Below, one piece after another: positions 21,632 to 29,753 of a stretch of DNA of 64,000 nt; the stretch's first letter is position 1; every line of letters starts with the position of its first letter. Source of the DNA: Nonomuraea harbinensis (GTDB taxonomy: Bacteria > Actinomycetota > Actinomycetes > Streptosporangiales > Streptosporangiaceae). Where the stretch lies: contig NZ_JAHKRN010000016.1 of the NCBI RefSeq assembly GCF_019396385.1, positions 1 through 64,000 on the forward strand. The letters run 5' to 3'. Both the position numbers and the translations under genes were made by a program. Under the pieces are notes generated by a model, which ran no database searches, was not told the origin of the DNA, and saw nothing but the letters and a program-made list of their open reading frames with translations.

Positions 21632-23647
21632 ATGTGTGACGATCCGCTGCTTCCCGAGACCGTCGCCCGCGCGCTGACCGATTACCGGGACCTCCGCGAT
21701 CAGCACGGCGTGTGCTGGGGCGAGGAGCCGCTGTCGTACGTGGTCCAGGCGTGGGCCACCGTCTTCCTCGACCGGAGCCACGACTACTGGGCCACCGGGA
21801 TGCGGCAGCTCGCCGAGCGCCTGCCCGGGGCGTCCGAGGACGAGATCGACGACCGGATGGGCGAGGTGGACGTCGACCGGGTGGTCCGCGACGCGCTCGG
21901 CGGCGACGTGCTCACCTCACTGCCCGCGCTGCGGCTCCGGCCCGGCGCGGTCACGCTGGAGGCCCGCGCGCGGGTGGTGCTCGGCGACGAGCCAGGCCGT
22001 ACGTGGTTGCTGCTGGACTCGAGCCGGGACGAGCCGGTCACGGTGCTCGTGGACGGCGACGCGTACGAGATCCCGCCACGCGGAGCGAAGATCGTCGGCG
22101 TGCGGCGGGAGGTCGTCGCCGACGGGGCGCCGGTCGATCTGGCGCCGCTGACCAGGCGGGCGGAGGCGGCGGCGGTGCGGTTGCGCGCCGGGTTCCCGTG
22201 CCGGTGGAGCGTGACGTCGGCCGGCGGGCAGGGCTGGTATCCCGAGGGCACCCCGCCCAAGGTCGACGGGCACGGCAGAGCGTACTTCCACGGCGACGAC
22301 CTGGTGGTGGCCGTGCCCGCCGAGCCGATCACGGTGACGGTCACCAGGGGCATGGAGTACGCCGAGTCCGAGGTCGCGCTGACCCCGGCCGCGGGCGGGG
22401 AGACGCTGGTCGAGCTGACCCCCGAGCGGTTGTACGACGCGGCGGCGCACGGCTGGTACGGCGGCGACATGCACGTCCACCTCAACTGGATGGGCGAGGA
22501 ACCGGCCGCACCCGAGCTGGCCGCGGCCGCCCAGCACGGCGAGGACCTGCACGTGCTCAACCTGGTGGCCGGGAACGTGGCGAGCGCGCGGGTCTACGAC
22601 CGGGAGGCGCTCGAACACTGGCTGGGCCGCGATCTGCCGTGGTCCGACGGGCGCCACCTGGCCAGGATCGGCGTGGAGTACCGCAACGACCTGGTCGGCC
22701 ACGTCGGCGCCTTCGGGCTGCGCGGGCTGCCTGAACGCTTCCACACGGGCTTCTCCGGCGACGCCGACTGGCCCCCGAACGCGGTCGCCTGCGAGGAACT
22801 GCACGAGATGGGCGCGGTGCTCGGCTACGGGCACCCGTTCCACCTGCCGGTCTCCGACACCGACCCGCCGGAGGCGGCGGTGGCGCGCGGGCGCAACTGC
22901 TCGGCCAGGGAGATCGTCGCCGACGCGGCGCTCGGCCTGATCGACACGCTGGACGTGCTCAACCACTCGTCGATCACCGCCACGGCCGCGGTCTACCGGC
23001 GCCTGATCGGGGCCGGCAACCGGCTGACGGTGACCGCCGGCACCGACGCGGTACTGTCGTTCTGCCACCGCGGCACCTCGTCGGGCCCGCCCGGGTGGGA
23101 GCGGGTGTACGCGCGGGTGGACGGCCCGCTCACCGCCGAGTCGTTCGCCGAGGCGATCCTCATGGGCCGCACGTTCGCCACCACCGGCCCGTGGCTCGAC
23201 CTCACCGTGAACGGCCACGGCCCCGGCGACACGCTGGACCTGGCGCCCGGGGAGCGCGTCGAGATCACCGTCACCTCGGTCGGGCCCGAGGTCGAGACCC
23301 TGGAGATCCGCACCGCCGACGGGGTGGTGGCCCAGGGGCCGCCCGGCCGCCTCACGGCCACGCTGACCCCGGGCGAGCCCACGTACGTGGTCGCGGTCGC
23401 CACCGGAGGGCCGCACCCGCGAAGCTTCCACGGAAGCGGCGCGTACGCGCACACGAGCCCGGTCTACCTGAACGTGGCGGGCACGCGTGTGGCGCGGCCC
23501 GAGGACGTGCGGTGGTGCCTGGACTGGCTGGACCGGCTGGAGGAGGTGCTGCGGGAGTCGGGCGTCTTCGCGACCAAGGACCAGTACGACGACCACGTGG
23601 CGCTCTACGACCGCGCGCGGCAGGTCTACCGGGCCAGGCTCGGTTAG
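21632..23647 (+). CDS. CehA/McbA family metallohydrolase
   Basis: A 671-residue protein. The first ~270 residues are a strand-rich region with an unusual helical head (ALTDYRDLRDQHGVCWGEE). The catalytic part is PHP-like: GWYGGDMHVHLNW gives the HxH metal motif, with further candidates in GHPFHLP, DVLNHSS and TAGTDAV. CehA and McbA are carbaryl hydrolases; most relatives cleave unknown esters or phosphoesters. A C-terminal beta-domain (VEITVTSVGPEVETLEIRTA) and a helix with LDWLDRLEEVL end the protein. No signal peptide, so cytosolic. GAGGAGTG lies before ATG 21632. Confidence 0.8.
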   Translation: MCDDPLLPETVARALTDYRDLRDQHGVCWGEEPLSYVVQAWATVFLDRSHDYWATGMRQLAERLPGASEDEIDDRMGEVDVDRVVRDALGGDVLTSLPALRLRPGAVTLEARARVVLGDEPGRTWLLLDSSRDEPVTVLVDGDAYEIPPRGAKIVGVRREVVADGAPVDLAPLTRRAEAAAVRLRAGFPCRWSVTSAGGQGWYPEGTPPKVDGHGRAYFHGDDLVVAVPAEPITVTVTRGMEYAESEVALTPAAGGETLVELTPERLYDAAAHGWYGGDMHVHLNWMGEEPAAPELAAAAQHGEDLHVLNLVAGNVASARVYDREALEHWLGRDLPWSDGRHLARIGVEYRNDLVGHVGAFGLRGLPERFHTGFSGDADWPPNAVACEELHEMGAVLGYGHPFHLPVSDTDPPEAAVARGRNCSAREIVADAALGLIDTLDVLNHSSITATAAVYRRLIGAGNRLTVTAGTDAVLSFCHRGTSSGPPGWERVYARVDGPLTAESFAEAILMGRTFATTGPWLDLTVNGHGPGDTLDLAPGERVEITVTSVGPEVETLEIRTADGVVAQGPPGRLTATLTPGEPTYVVAVATGGPHPRSFHGSGAYAHTSPVYLNVAGTRVARPEDVRWCLDWLDRLEEVLRESGVFATKDQYDDHVALYDRARQVYRARLG

Positions 23648-23829
23648 GCCAGGCAGAGGTCCGCGCCGGCGGGGGCGGTGTCGTCGTCGAGACCCTCCAG
23701 GAGGACGGCGGCCAGGCTGCGGCGCTGGGCGGCCGTGAGGGTCATCGGCAGCACGATCGGCATCAGCTCGATGGCGCCGCCGGGCAGGTGACGGACATGG
23801 CAGGGGACGAGGGAGGAGGTGTGGAACAC
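23644..23829 (-). CDS. Small protein of unknown function
   Basis: About 61 residues from GTG 23829. The frame reads well (HVRHLPGGAIELMPIVLPM, then LTAAQRRSLAAVLLEGLDDD) and ends DLCLA at 23644, overlapping the CehA stop by 4 bases. The start codon is a choice: no ATG gives the same N terminus and the purine-rich GAGGGA touches the GTG. No family recognised. Confidence 0.45.
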   Translation of the reverse strand: MFHTSSLVPCHVRHLPGGAIELMPIVLPMTLTAAQRRSLAAVLLEGLDDDTAPAGADLCLA

Positions 23830-23946
23830 TCCCTCACTATGGCAGCCGCCACCGACAAGATCAGGTTGTTTTCCATGCCGGCGCCGACAGCAAGGTCCTC
23901 GCAAGGCAGCGCGCTGCGCGCGACCCCGACTCGGGCTGCGCTCTGC

Positions 23947-23965
23947 GGGGGAGCCAAGCTCCCCC
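23947..23965. other. Short perfect hairpin in the 23830-24162 gap
   Basis: GGGGGAGC, CAA loop, GCTCCCCC: an 8-base stem with a 3-base loop. It is a composition typical of actinomycete palindromic repeat units. It precedes the three repeat copies and could also serve as a terminator. The rest of this 333-base gap holds no gene. Confidence 0.6.
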
Positions 23966-23979
23966 ACACCCCCTTGCCA

Positions 23980-24149
23980 GGGGCTCCCGCCCCCGGACCC
24001 CGTGTGTGAGGCGGTTTCCGTCAAGCAGGGAGCGGACGGTTCGCCTCCGGACCTGGTGTGAGGCGGTTTCCGTCAAACAGGAAAGGGGACGGCGCGATGG
24101 GGCTCCCGCCCCCGGACCCCGTGTGTGAGGCGGTCTCCGTTCAGAAGGG
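23980..24149. repeat. Three related intergenic repeat copies
   Basis: Copies at about 23980-24030, 24042-24086 and 24099-24149 share GTGTGAGGCGGTTTCCGTCA or a close variant. The first and third also share GGGGCTCCCGCCCCCGGACC and are 119 bases apart; the middle copy has lost the G/C block. The third copy ends 13 bases before the start of the aminopeptidase gene and supplies its leader. Confidence 0.75.
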
Positions 24150-24162
24150 TGAGGATGGGGTC

Positions 24163-25086
24163 ATGATCAATGAGAGCGGCATGCTTGACGTAGGCGACGG
24201 CAACCACGTGTATTGGGAGGTCCACGGCGCGCCCGGTGGGAAACCCGCCGTGGTGGTCCATGGCGGTCCGGGGTCGGGGGCGAGTCCCGGCTGGCTGCGG
24301 TTCTTCGACCTGGAGAAGTACCGGGTCGTGCTGTTCGACCAGCGCGGCTGTGGAAGGAGCACGCCTGACGCGGCCGACCACGACACGGACCTGTCCGTGA
24401 ACACCACCCACCATCTGATCGCCGACATGGAGCTGCTCCGCGAGCACCTGGGCATCGACCGGTGGATGCTGTTCGGCGGCTCGTGGGGGACGACGCTCGG
24501 CCTGGCCTACGCGATCCGCCACCCCGACAGGGTCACCGAGATCATCATGTCCGGCGTCGCCACCACCACCCGGTGGGAGGTGGAGTGGATCACCGAGGGC
24601 GTCGGCCACTACTTCCCCCGGGAATGGGAGCGGTTCCGCGACGGCGCCCCGGGTGGCGGGCGGCTCGTCGACGCCTACGCCCGGCTGCTCGCCGACCCCG
24701 ACCCGGCCGTCCGGGAGAAGGCGGCCCGCGACTGGTGCGCCTGGGAGGACTCCCACGTACGGGTGCGCGCCGACCAGGAGCCCGACCCGCGCTACGCCGA
24801 CCCCCGGTTCCGGATGCGGTTCGCGCGGCTGGTCACCCACTACTGGAGCCACCACGCCTGGCTGGAGGACGGCGAGATCCTGGCCGGGGTGGAGAAGCTG
24901 GGCGACGTGCCCGGCGTCCTGGTACACGGCCGGATCGACCTGAGCAGCCCGCTGCGGACGGCCTGGGAGCTGTCGAACGCCTGGCCGGGCTGCGAGCTGG
25001 TGATCGTGGAGGAAGCCGGGCACAGCGCCGGCCAACCGGGCATGAGCGACGCCCTCAAGGCGGCGACCAGGCGCTTCGCCCGCTGA
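24163..25086 (+). CDS. pip: Proline iminopeptidase (peptidase S33)
   Basis: A 307-residue alpha/beta hydrolase. The oxyanion motif HGGPGSGASPGW, FDQRGCGRSTP and the nucleophile elbow FGGSWGTTLGLAYA (Ser107) are diagnostic of proline iminopeptidase; the acid lies in HGRIDLSSP and the His in EAGHSAGQPG. The enzyme removes N-terminal proline from peptides in the cytosol (EC 3.4.11.5). ATG 24163 was chosen because the mature fold starts here and AAGGGTGAGG lies upstream; the longer frame runs back through the intergenic repeats. It stands alone. Confidence 0.9.
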   Translation: MINESGMLDVGDGNHVYWEVHGAPGGKPAVVVHGGPGSGASPGWLRFFDLEKYRVVLFDQRGCGRSTPDAADHDTDLSVNTTHHLIADMELLREHLGIDRWMLFGGSWGTTLGLAYAIRHPDRVTEIIMSGVATTTRWEVEWITEGVGHYFPREWERFRDGAPGGGRLVDAYARLLADPDPAVREKAARDWCAWEDSHVRVRADQEPDPRYADPRFRMRFARLVTHYWSHHAWLEDGEILAGVEKLGDVPGVLVHGRIDLSSPLRTAWELSNAWPGCELVIVEEAGHSAGQPGMSDALKAATRRFAR

Positions 25087-25089
25087 ACC

Positions 25090-25270
25090 CAGCCCGGAGC
25101 CCGGGCGAAACCCGGCCGGAGTCCGGGCGAAACCCGGCCGGAGTCCGGGCGAAAGCCGGCCCGGAGTCCGGGCGGAGAGCCTGGTGGGAGTCCGGGCGGT
25201 GGTCCGGGCGGAGAGCCTGGTGGGAGTCCGGGCGGTGGTCAGAGCGGGAGTCCTGCCGTTGGTCAGGGCG
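25090..25270. repeat. Minisatellite after the aminopeptidase gene
   Basis: Tandem short units: about three copies of a 22-base unit (core GGAGTCCGGGCGAAACCCGG), then two copies of a ~36-base unit (core GGTGGGAGTCCGGGCGGT). All contain GGAGTCC or a one-base variant. It lies between the aminopeptidase stop and the radical SAM start and encodes nothing convincing. Confidence 0.75.
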
Positions 25271-25307
25271 GCGGCCGGGGGGCTCGCCGTCGGCTACGCT
25301 GCACGGC

Positions 25308-26600
25308 GTGGCGCTCGCTGTTGACGTGGTGGTCCGATATCGCAAGGCCGTGACCTACGGCGTGCACGCCCTGCTCGCCGCCCTGGAGACCGCGGGGGTC
25401 GAGCACGGGCTGCGCCTCGGCACCACCGTCGAGGAGACGGCGGCGCACATCGCCGCCAGCCGGGCCGATCGGGTGCTCGTCCTGTGGTCGTTCTACTCGC
25501 CCGACGCCGACGCGATGGCCGCCGAGCTGGCCGCCGTGCGGGCGCTGGAAGACCGGGACGGCGTCCTGCACATCGCGGGCGGCGTGCACGCCACCGCCGA
25601 GCCGCAGCAGGTCATCGACGCCGGGTGGGACCTGGCCGGCGTCGGCGAGGGCGAGTCGACGATCGTGGCGCTCGTCGAGGCGTTGCGCGGCGGCGACCCG
25701 CTCACGGGCGTCCCCGGGCTCGCGCTCAGGGACGCCGACGGGGTCGCGCTGCGCACCCGCCCGGCGCCGCAGCTCCCGCTGGACGCGTTCCCGTCCTTCC
25801 CGGCCCGGCGCGGGCGGTTCGGGCCGATCGAGATCACCAGAGGGTGCCGTTACACCTGTCGCTTCTGCCAGACGCCCTTCATGTTCGGCGGCCAGTTCCG
25901 CCACCGGTCGGTGGCGAGCGTGCGCGAGCACGTGCGGGAGATGGCCGGACACGGGCTGCGCGACGTCCGGTTCATCACGCCGACCTCGCTCTCGTACGGG
26001 TCGCCGGGGCCGGGCCCCGACCTGGACGCCGTGGAGGAGCTGCTGGCCGGGGTCAAGGAGGAGCTGCCGCCGCACGGCCGGGTGTTCTTCGGCAGCTTCC
26101 CGTCCGAGGTGCGGCCCGAGCACGTGACGCCCGAGGCCATGCGGCTGCTCAAGCGCTACGTCGCCAACGACAACCTGATCATCGGCGCTCAGTCGGGCTC
26201 CGACCGCGTGCTCGCGGCCTCGGGGCGCGGCCACGACACCTCACCCGTACGCGACGCGGTGCGGATCGCGGTGGAGCACGGCTTCCGGCCGAACGTCGAC
26301 TTCATCTTCGGCATGCCGGGCGAGCAGGAGGACGACCAGGAGGCCTCGCTCAAGCTGGCCGCCGATCTGGCCGACCTGGGGGCGCGCATCCACACCCACA
26401 CCTTCATGCCGCTGCCGGGCACTCCGTGGCGCGACGCCGAGCCCGCGTTCATCCCCCTGGCCACGGTGCGTGAGCTCGACCGGCTGGCCCAGCGCGGCGA
26501 CGCCTACGGCCACTGGCGCAAGCAGGCCGAGCACGCCGCGAGGCTGGCCGAGACCGCCAAGGCCTACCCGCGCCGGACCCGCCGGCGCCGGACGGGCTAG
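25308..26600 (+). CDS. B12-binding domain/radical SAM protein (TIGR04013-like)
   Basis: A 430-residue protein from GTG 25308. The first ~140 residues form a Rossmann-like cobalamin-binding domain without the DxHxxG loop (RVLVLWSFYSPDADAMAAEL; HIAGGVHATAEPQQVIDAG; VGEGEST). The radical SAM core has ITRGCRYTCRFC (Cys180, Cys184, Cys187), FGSFPSEVRPEHV, and IIGAQSGSDRVLAASGRGHD. The spacing resembles the MJ_1487/TIGR04013 group, whose reaction is unknown. A TACGCT box lies 10 bases before the start, so the message may be leaderless. No partner gene is attached except a small acidic protein overlapping its stop. Confidence 0.8.
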   Translation: MALAVDVVVRYRKAVTYGVHALLAALETAGVEHGLRLGTTVEETAAHIAASRADRVLVLWSFYSPDADAMAAELAAVRALEDRDGVLHIAGGVHATAEPQQVIDAGWDLAGVGEGESTIVALVEALRGGDPLTGVPGLALRDADGVALRTRPAPQLPLDAFPSFPARRGRFGPIEITRGCRYTCRFCQTPFMFGGQFRHRSVASVREHVREMAGHGLRDVRFITPTSLSYGSPGPGPDLDAVEELLAGVKEELPPHGRVFFGSFPSEVRPEHVTPEAMRLLKRYVANDNLIIGAQSGSDRVLAASGRGHDTSPVRDAVRIAVEHGFRPNVDFIFGMPGEQEDDQEASLKLAADLADLGARIHTHTFMPLPGTPWRDAEPAFIPLATVRELDRLAQRGDAYGHWRKQAEHAARLAETAKAYPRRTRRRRTG

Positions 26601-26863
26601 CGCTCGTCGTCGTCCTGGTCGTAGGCGGGCCCCTCGTCGTCGGGGAGCAGGTCGTCCAGGACGCGGTTCACCGCGTCGCCCAGCGGGCGGAACGCCTGGG
26701 TGAGCGCGTTGGCCAGCGGCCCGAAGATCTCGCTCACCTCGCGCAGCAGGTCGTCGCTCTTGTCCTCGGGCGGCGCCCAGCGCATGGCGTCGGCGCTCAG
26801 CGTCTCCCACTCGTCGACGACGCCGTCGATGGCGTCGAGCACGTGGTCTGGATCCCTCGGCAT
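26597..26863 (-). CDS. Small acidic protein of unknown function
   Basis: An 88-residue, strongly acidic, mostly helical protein (HVLDAIDGVVDEWETLSADA; LLREVSEIFGPLANALTQAF; acidic end YDQDDDER). Its stop overlaps the radical SAM stop by 4 bases. AGGAG-like purines precede ATG 26863. No signal peptide or membrane helix. No family recognised. Confidence 0.65.
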   Translation of the reverse strand: MPRDPDHVLDAIDGVVDEWETLSADAMRWAPPEDKSDDLLREVSEIFGPLANALTQAFRPLGDAVNRVLDDLLPDDEGPAYDQDDDER

Positions 26864-26923
26864 GACGTTCTCCAGGAGGGGAATCGGATTAACACCACGG
26901 TAACCCGTACCCGCCCGATCACG

Positions 26924-27133
26924 TCAGACCGGGATCGACACTCCGACGCCGCCGCGCGTGCGCGCGCCGAACCGCTCCTTGGCGGCGGCCAGGTCGAGCG
27001 GCAGAACGCGGGTCCTGGCGGCGAGCAGCTCGTCGTCGATCATGTCGGCCGGCACCAGCCAGGACACCTCGAACTCCAGCCCGTCGGGGTCGTGCGCGTA
27101 GAGCGCCTTGGTGGTGGCGTGGTCGGAGGCGCC
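26924..27133 (-). pseudogene. C-terminal remnant of a VOC family protein
   Basis: On the minus strand the last ~69 codons read GASDHATTKALYAHDPDGLE, then FEVSWLVPADMIDDELL and a normal C-terminal end at 26924. This is the second half of a CatE-type VOC protein (DPDG-x-E-x-E metal strand). The N-terminal half is missing: upstream codons read antisense into a MarR gene fragment and have no VOC character. See the finding on the deletion scar. Confidence 0.7.
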
Positions 27134-27428
27134 GGGGCGCGCGCTGCGGATGAGCGAGCTGGCCGCGAAGGCGCAGAGCTCACAGAGCCGGCTCTCGCAC
27201 GCGTTGGCCCGGCTGGAGGAGCGCGGCTGGGTCCGCCGCGACCGCTGCCCCGAGGACCGGCGCGGCAACATCGCCGTGCTCACCGACACGGGCTTCGCGG
27301 CGCTGGAGTCCGCCGCGCCCGGTCACGTCGAGGAGGTGCGCCGCGTCCTGTTCGACGTGCTCACGCCCGAGCAGGCCGGCAGCCTGCATGAGATCTGCGC
27401 CACGGTACGGGACACGCTGAAGCGATAG
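27123..27428 (+). pseudogene. C-terminal remnant of a MarR family regulator
   Basis: About 100 codons of MarR character: SEAPGRALRMSELAAKAQSS (start of the HTH), QSRLSHALARLEERGWVRRD (recognition helix), the wing CPEDRRGNIAVLTDTG, and the last helices EVRRVLFDVLTPEQAGSLHE. The first ~50 residues of a normal MarR protein (dimer helices) are absent; the frame instead enters the VOC remnant. An in-frame ATG at 27150 could start a 92-residue stub, but it would lack dimerisation. Confidence 0.7.
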
Positions 27429-27487
27429 CCGGAAACTGTCGGCGCCCCGTCGTACCGTGTCCCGGGTAGTCGTATGAGGAGACGGGG

Positions 27488-27673
27488 ATGCACGACGAAG
27501 AGGCGCTGTTCCGCACGGTTCACGGCATCGCGGGCCGGTTCGCCGGCCAGCCGGTGCCCGTGGTGATCGACGCGCTGTTGCGGCAGTTGCCCCAGGCCCC
27601 CGGCTTCACCGGCGCCGACATCCGGCGCATCGCCGAGGAGATCAGCGTGGGCCGCGACCCGTCAGGCCTCTGA
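27488..27673 (+). CDS. Small helical protein of unknown function
   Basis: A 61-residue soluble protein (EALFRTVHGIAGRFAGQPVP; VVIDALLRQLPQAPGFTGAD; IRRIAEEISVGRDPSGL) with GAGGAGACGGGG before ATG 27488. It looks like a complete small domain of three to four helices. Its last 12 bases overlap the convergent saccharopine-dehydrogenase-like gene. No family recognised. Confidence 0.6.
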   Translation: MHDEEALFRTVHGIAGRFAGQPVPVVIDALLRQLPQAPGFTGADIRRIAEEISVGRDPSGL

Positions 27674-28909
27674 CCCCACTCCGGCGGGTTCCTGCTCGCG
27701 CAGGCCCCACGGCGACCCGTACTCCTCCAGCAGGTCCAGGAACGGGCGCGGCGGGAACGCCTCGGGGCCGAGCACGCCCTCGCCCCGCCACGTGCCGCCG
27801 GCGACCAGTTCCAGCGCGGCGACCGGGTTGACGGCGGTCTGCCAGACCACGGCCTGCGAGCCGTACTCACGCATCGACCACTGGTTGTCGACCACGTGGT
27901 AGAGGTACACCTCGCGCGGCCGGCCGTCCTTGACGCCCTTCACCCAGGTGCCGGCGCAGGTCTTGCCGTGCATGCGCTCGCCCAGCTCGGCCGGGTCGGG
28001 CAGCACGGCGGCCACCACGTCGCGCGGCGAGACCCGGGCGGGGCCGCGGTCGGTGCGCACGGTGACCGGCCGGGTGCCGTCCAGGCCCAGCTCGTGCAGG
28101 GTCTTGAGCCTGGAGATGAAGTCCTCGCCGAGCCCGTACTTGAAGGTGACCCGCCCGGCGTCCACCCAGCGGGGCACCAGCAGCACCTCCTCGTGCTCGA
28201 CGTTCACGCACTCGATCGGGCCGATGCCCTCGGGGAAGTCGAACACCTCCGGCTCGCTGAACGGCTCGGTGGTGAACCACCCCCGGTCGCGCTCGTAGAC
28301 GAGCGGCGGGTTGAGACACTCCTCGATCGTGGTCCAGATGGAGAACGACGGGGCGAACTCGTAGCCGTCGACGGTGAGGTTGCCGCCGTCGCGTACGCCG
28401 ATCTCCTCGATCTCGTCGAACAGCTCGTCGGCGGCGTAGCGGGCGAACACGTCGGACAGCCCCGGCTCGACGCCCATGCCGACGAGCGCCAGCCGGCCGG
28501 CCCGCCGCCAGTCGCCGTCGCGGGCGAACTGCTCGTCGCCGAGCTTCACCCCGACCTGCTCGTACGGGTGTTCGGGGTGCGGCCTGGACATGGACATCGC
28601 CATGTCGAGATAGTGCGCCCCGCCCGCGAGCGCCGCCTCGAACAGCGGCATCACGAAGCGGGGGTCGGTGGCGTTGAGCAGGACGTCGCACCGGTGGCCG
28701 AGAAGCAGGCCGACGACCGCCGAGGTGTCGGAGGCGTCGACCTCCGCCGCGGTGAAGCGGGTCTCGCCGGGGCCGAGCGCGGCGACGGCCGCCTGAGCCC
28801 GGGAAATGTCGTAGTCGGCGACCACCATATGGTCGAAGAACTCGCGGCGGGTGGCGATGCGGGTGATGGCGGTGCCCACACCGCCGGCGCCCACAAGAAG
28901 AATACGCAT
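27662..28909 (-). CDS. Saccharopine dehydrogenase family protein
   Basis: A 415-residue NAD(P)-dependent enzyme. It opens with the Rossmann motif RILLVGAGGVGTAITRIATR; VVADYDISRAQAAVAAL ends the second strand. CDVLLNATDPRFVMPLFEAA and GAHYLDMAMSMS follow the carboxynorspermidine/saccharopine-dehydrogenase pattern, and the central domain has MGVEPGLSDVFARYAADELF. It probably acts on an amino-acid or polyamine adduct; the exact substrate cannot be read. It is divergent from a TetR regulator that likely controls it. Confidence 0.85.
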   Translation of the reverse strand: MRILLVGAGGVGTAITRIATRREFFDHMVVADYDISRAQAAVAALGPGETRFTAAEVDASDTSAVVGLLLGHRCDVLLNATDPRFVMPLFEAALAGGAHYLDMAMSMSRPHPEHPYEQVGVKLGDEQFARDGDWRRAGRLALVGMGVEPGLSDVFARYAADELFDEIEEIGVRDGGNLTVDGYEFAPSFSIWTTIEECLNPPLVYERDRGWFTTEPFSEPEVFDFPEGIGPIECVNVEHEEVLLVPRWVDAGRVTFKYGLGEDFISRLKTLHELGLDGTRPVTVRTDRGPARVSPRDVVAAVLPDPAELGERMHGKTCAGTWVKGVKDGRPREVYLYHVVDNQWSMREYGSQAVVWQTAVNPVAALELVAGGTWRGEGVLGPEAFPPRPFLDLLEEYGSPWGLREQEPAGVGSEA

Positions 28910-28960
28910 GATCTCTCCTGGTTGCGGGGGTGCCCTTCAAGCAAAGACGAGTACGCTCAT

Positions 28961-28977
28961 CAACGTCAATGGTGTTG
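28961..28977. promoter_or_regulatory. Weak candidate TetR operator
   Basis: CAAC, nine bases, GTTG, with 12 of 17 positions symmetric, between the divergent saccharopine-dehydrogenase-like and TetR genes. It is placed where a TetR dimer would bind but is imperfect. Confidence 0.25.
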
Positions 28978-28991
28978 GCATAAGGAGAGGT

Positions 28992-29699
28992 ATGCCGAAG
29001 CGCGTAGTGCCCGAGGCGGCACGACGGCGGCGCCGGCCCACCCGGCAGGGCCGGGTGCTCAGCCACGAGCTGATCATCGCCACCGCCCTGCGCATGCTCA
29101 AGGAGCACGGCGCGGCGGGCCTGACGGCCAGGCGGCTGGGGCTGGCGCTGGGCGCCGACGCCAGCACGATCTACCGCTACTTCCGCGGCATGGACGACCT
29201 GACCCTGGCCATCGCCGACGCGCTGTTCGCCGCGGCGCTGGAGAGCTGGCGCGCCACCGGCGACTGGCGGGCCGACCTGCGGGCGCTGGGGCTGAGCATC
29301 TACCGGGCCTACCTGTCGCACCCGCAGGCGGCCGTGCTCACCGCGAGCCGGGTGGCGGGCCGCCCGCACGAGGTGGCGGTGGACGAGACGATCCTCTGCA
29401 TCCTGCGCACCGAGGGCTTCCCCGACCCCGACGCCGTGCGGGTCTATCACGCCTTCATCGACCAGAGCCTGGCCTTCGCCGTGCTCGACGCCGCCTCGCT
29501 GGCGCTGCCCGAGGCGGCACGGCAGGCCGACCAGGAGGTCTGGCGCGAGACCTACGCCCGCCTCCCGGCCGAGACCCACCCCCACATCGCCGCCACGGCG
29601 CCCCTCCTGGTGGCCAGGATGAACGACAGCGGCTACCCGGCGGCCCTGGACATGCTCCTCGACAGCGCGGCCCGGCAACTCAGGGATCGGTCAGGGTGA
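28992..29699 (+). CDS. TetR family transcriptional regulator
   Basis: A 235-residue regulator. The N-terminal HTH reads LSHELIIATALRMLKEHGAA, LTARRLGLALGADASTIYRY and FRGMDDLTLAIADAL, the classic TetR helices 1-4 with a basic leader (ARRRRRPTRQGR). The remaining ~150 residues form the ligand-binding and dimer domain with a TetR_C-like LLLARMN-type end. AAGGAGAGG precedes ATG 28992. It is divergent from the saccharopine-dehydrogenase-like gene with an 82-base gap. Confidence 0.9.
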   Translation: MPKRVVPEAARRRRRPTRQGRVLSHELIIATALRMLKEHGAAGLTARRLGLALGADASTIYRYFRGMDDLTLAIADALFAAALESWRATGDWRADLRALGLSIYRAYLSHPQAAVLTASRVAGRPHEVAVDETILCILRTEGFPDPDAVRVYHAFIDQSLAFAVLDAASLALPEAARQADQEVWRETYARLPAETHPHIAATAPLLVARMNDSGYPAALDMLLDSAARQLRDRSG

Positions 29700-29753
29700 G
29701 GTAAGGGACGACGCCGGATGTCGCGGCGCCGTCCTCCCGGAAGACTCTCTGCC

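Noticed and set aside
23980..24149. CRISPR-like repeats
   Set aside because: Only three diverged copies with uneven spacing and no cas genes.
25090..25270. CRISPR array or coding repeat
   Set aside because: The units are directly tandem without unique spacers, and the open frame across them gives only low-complexity peptide.
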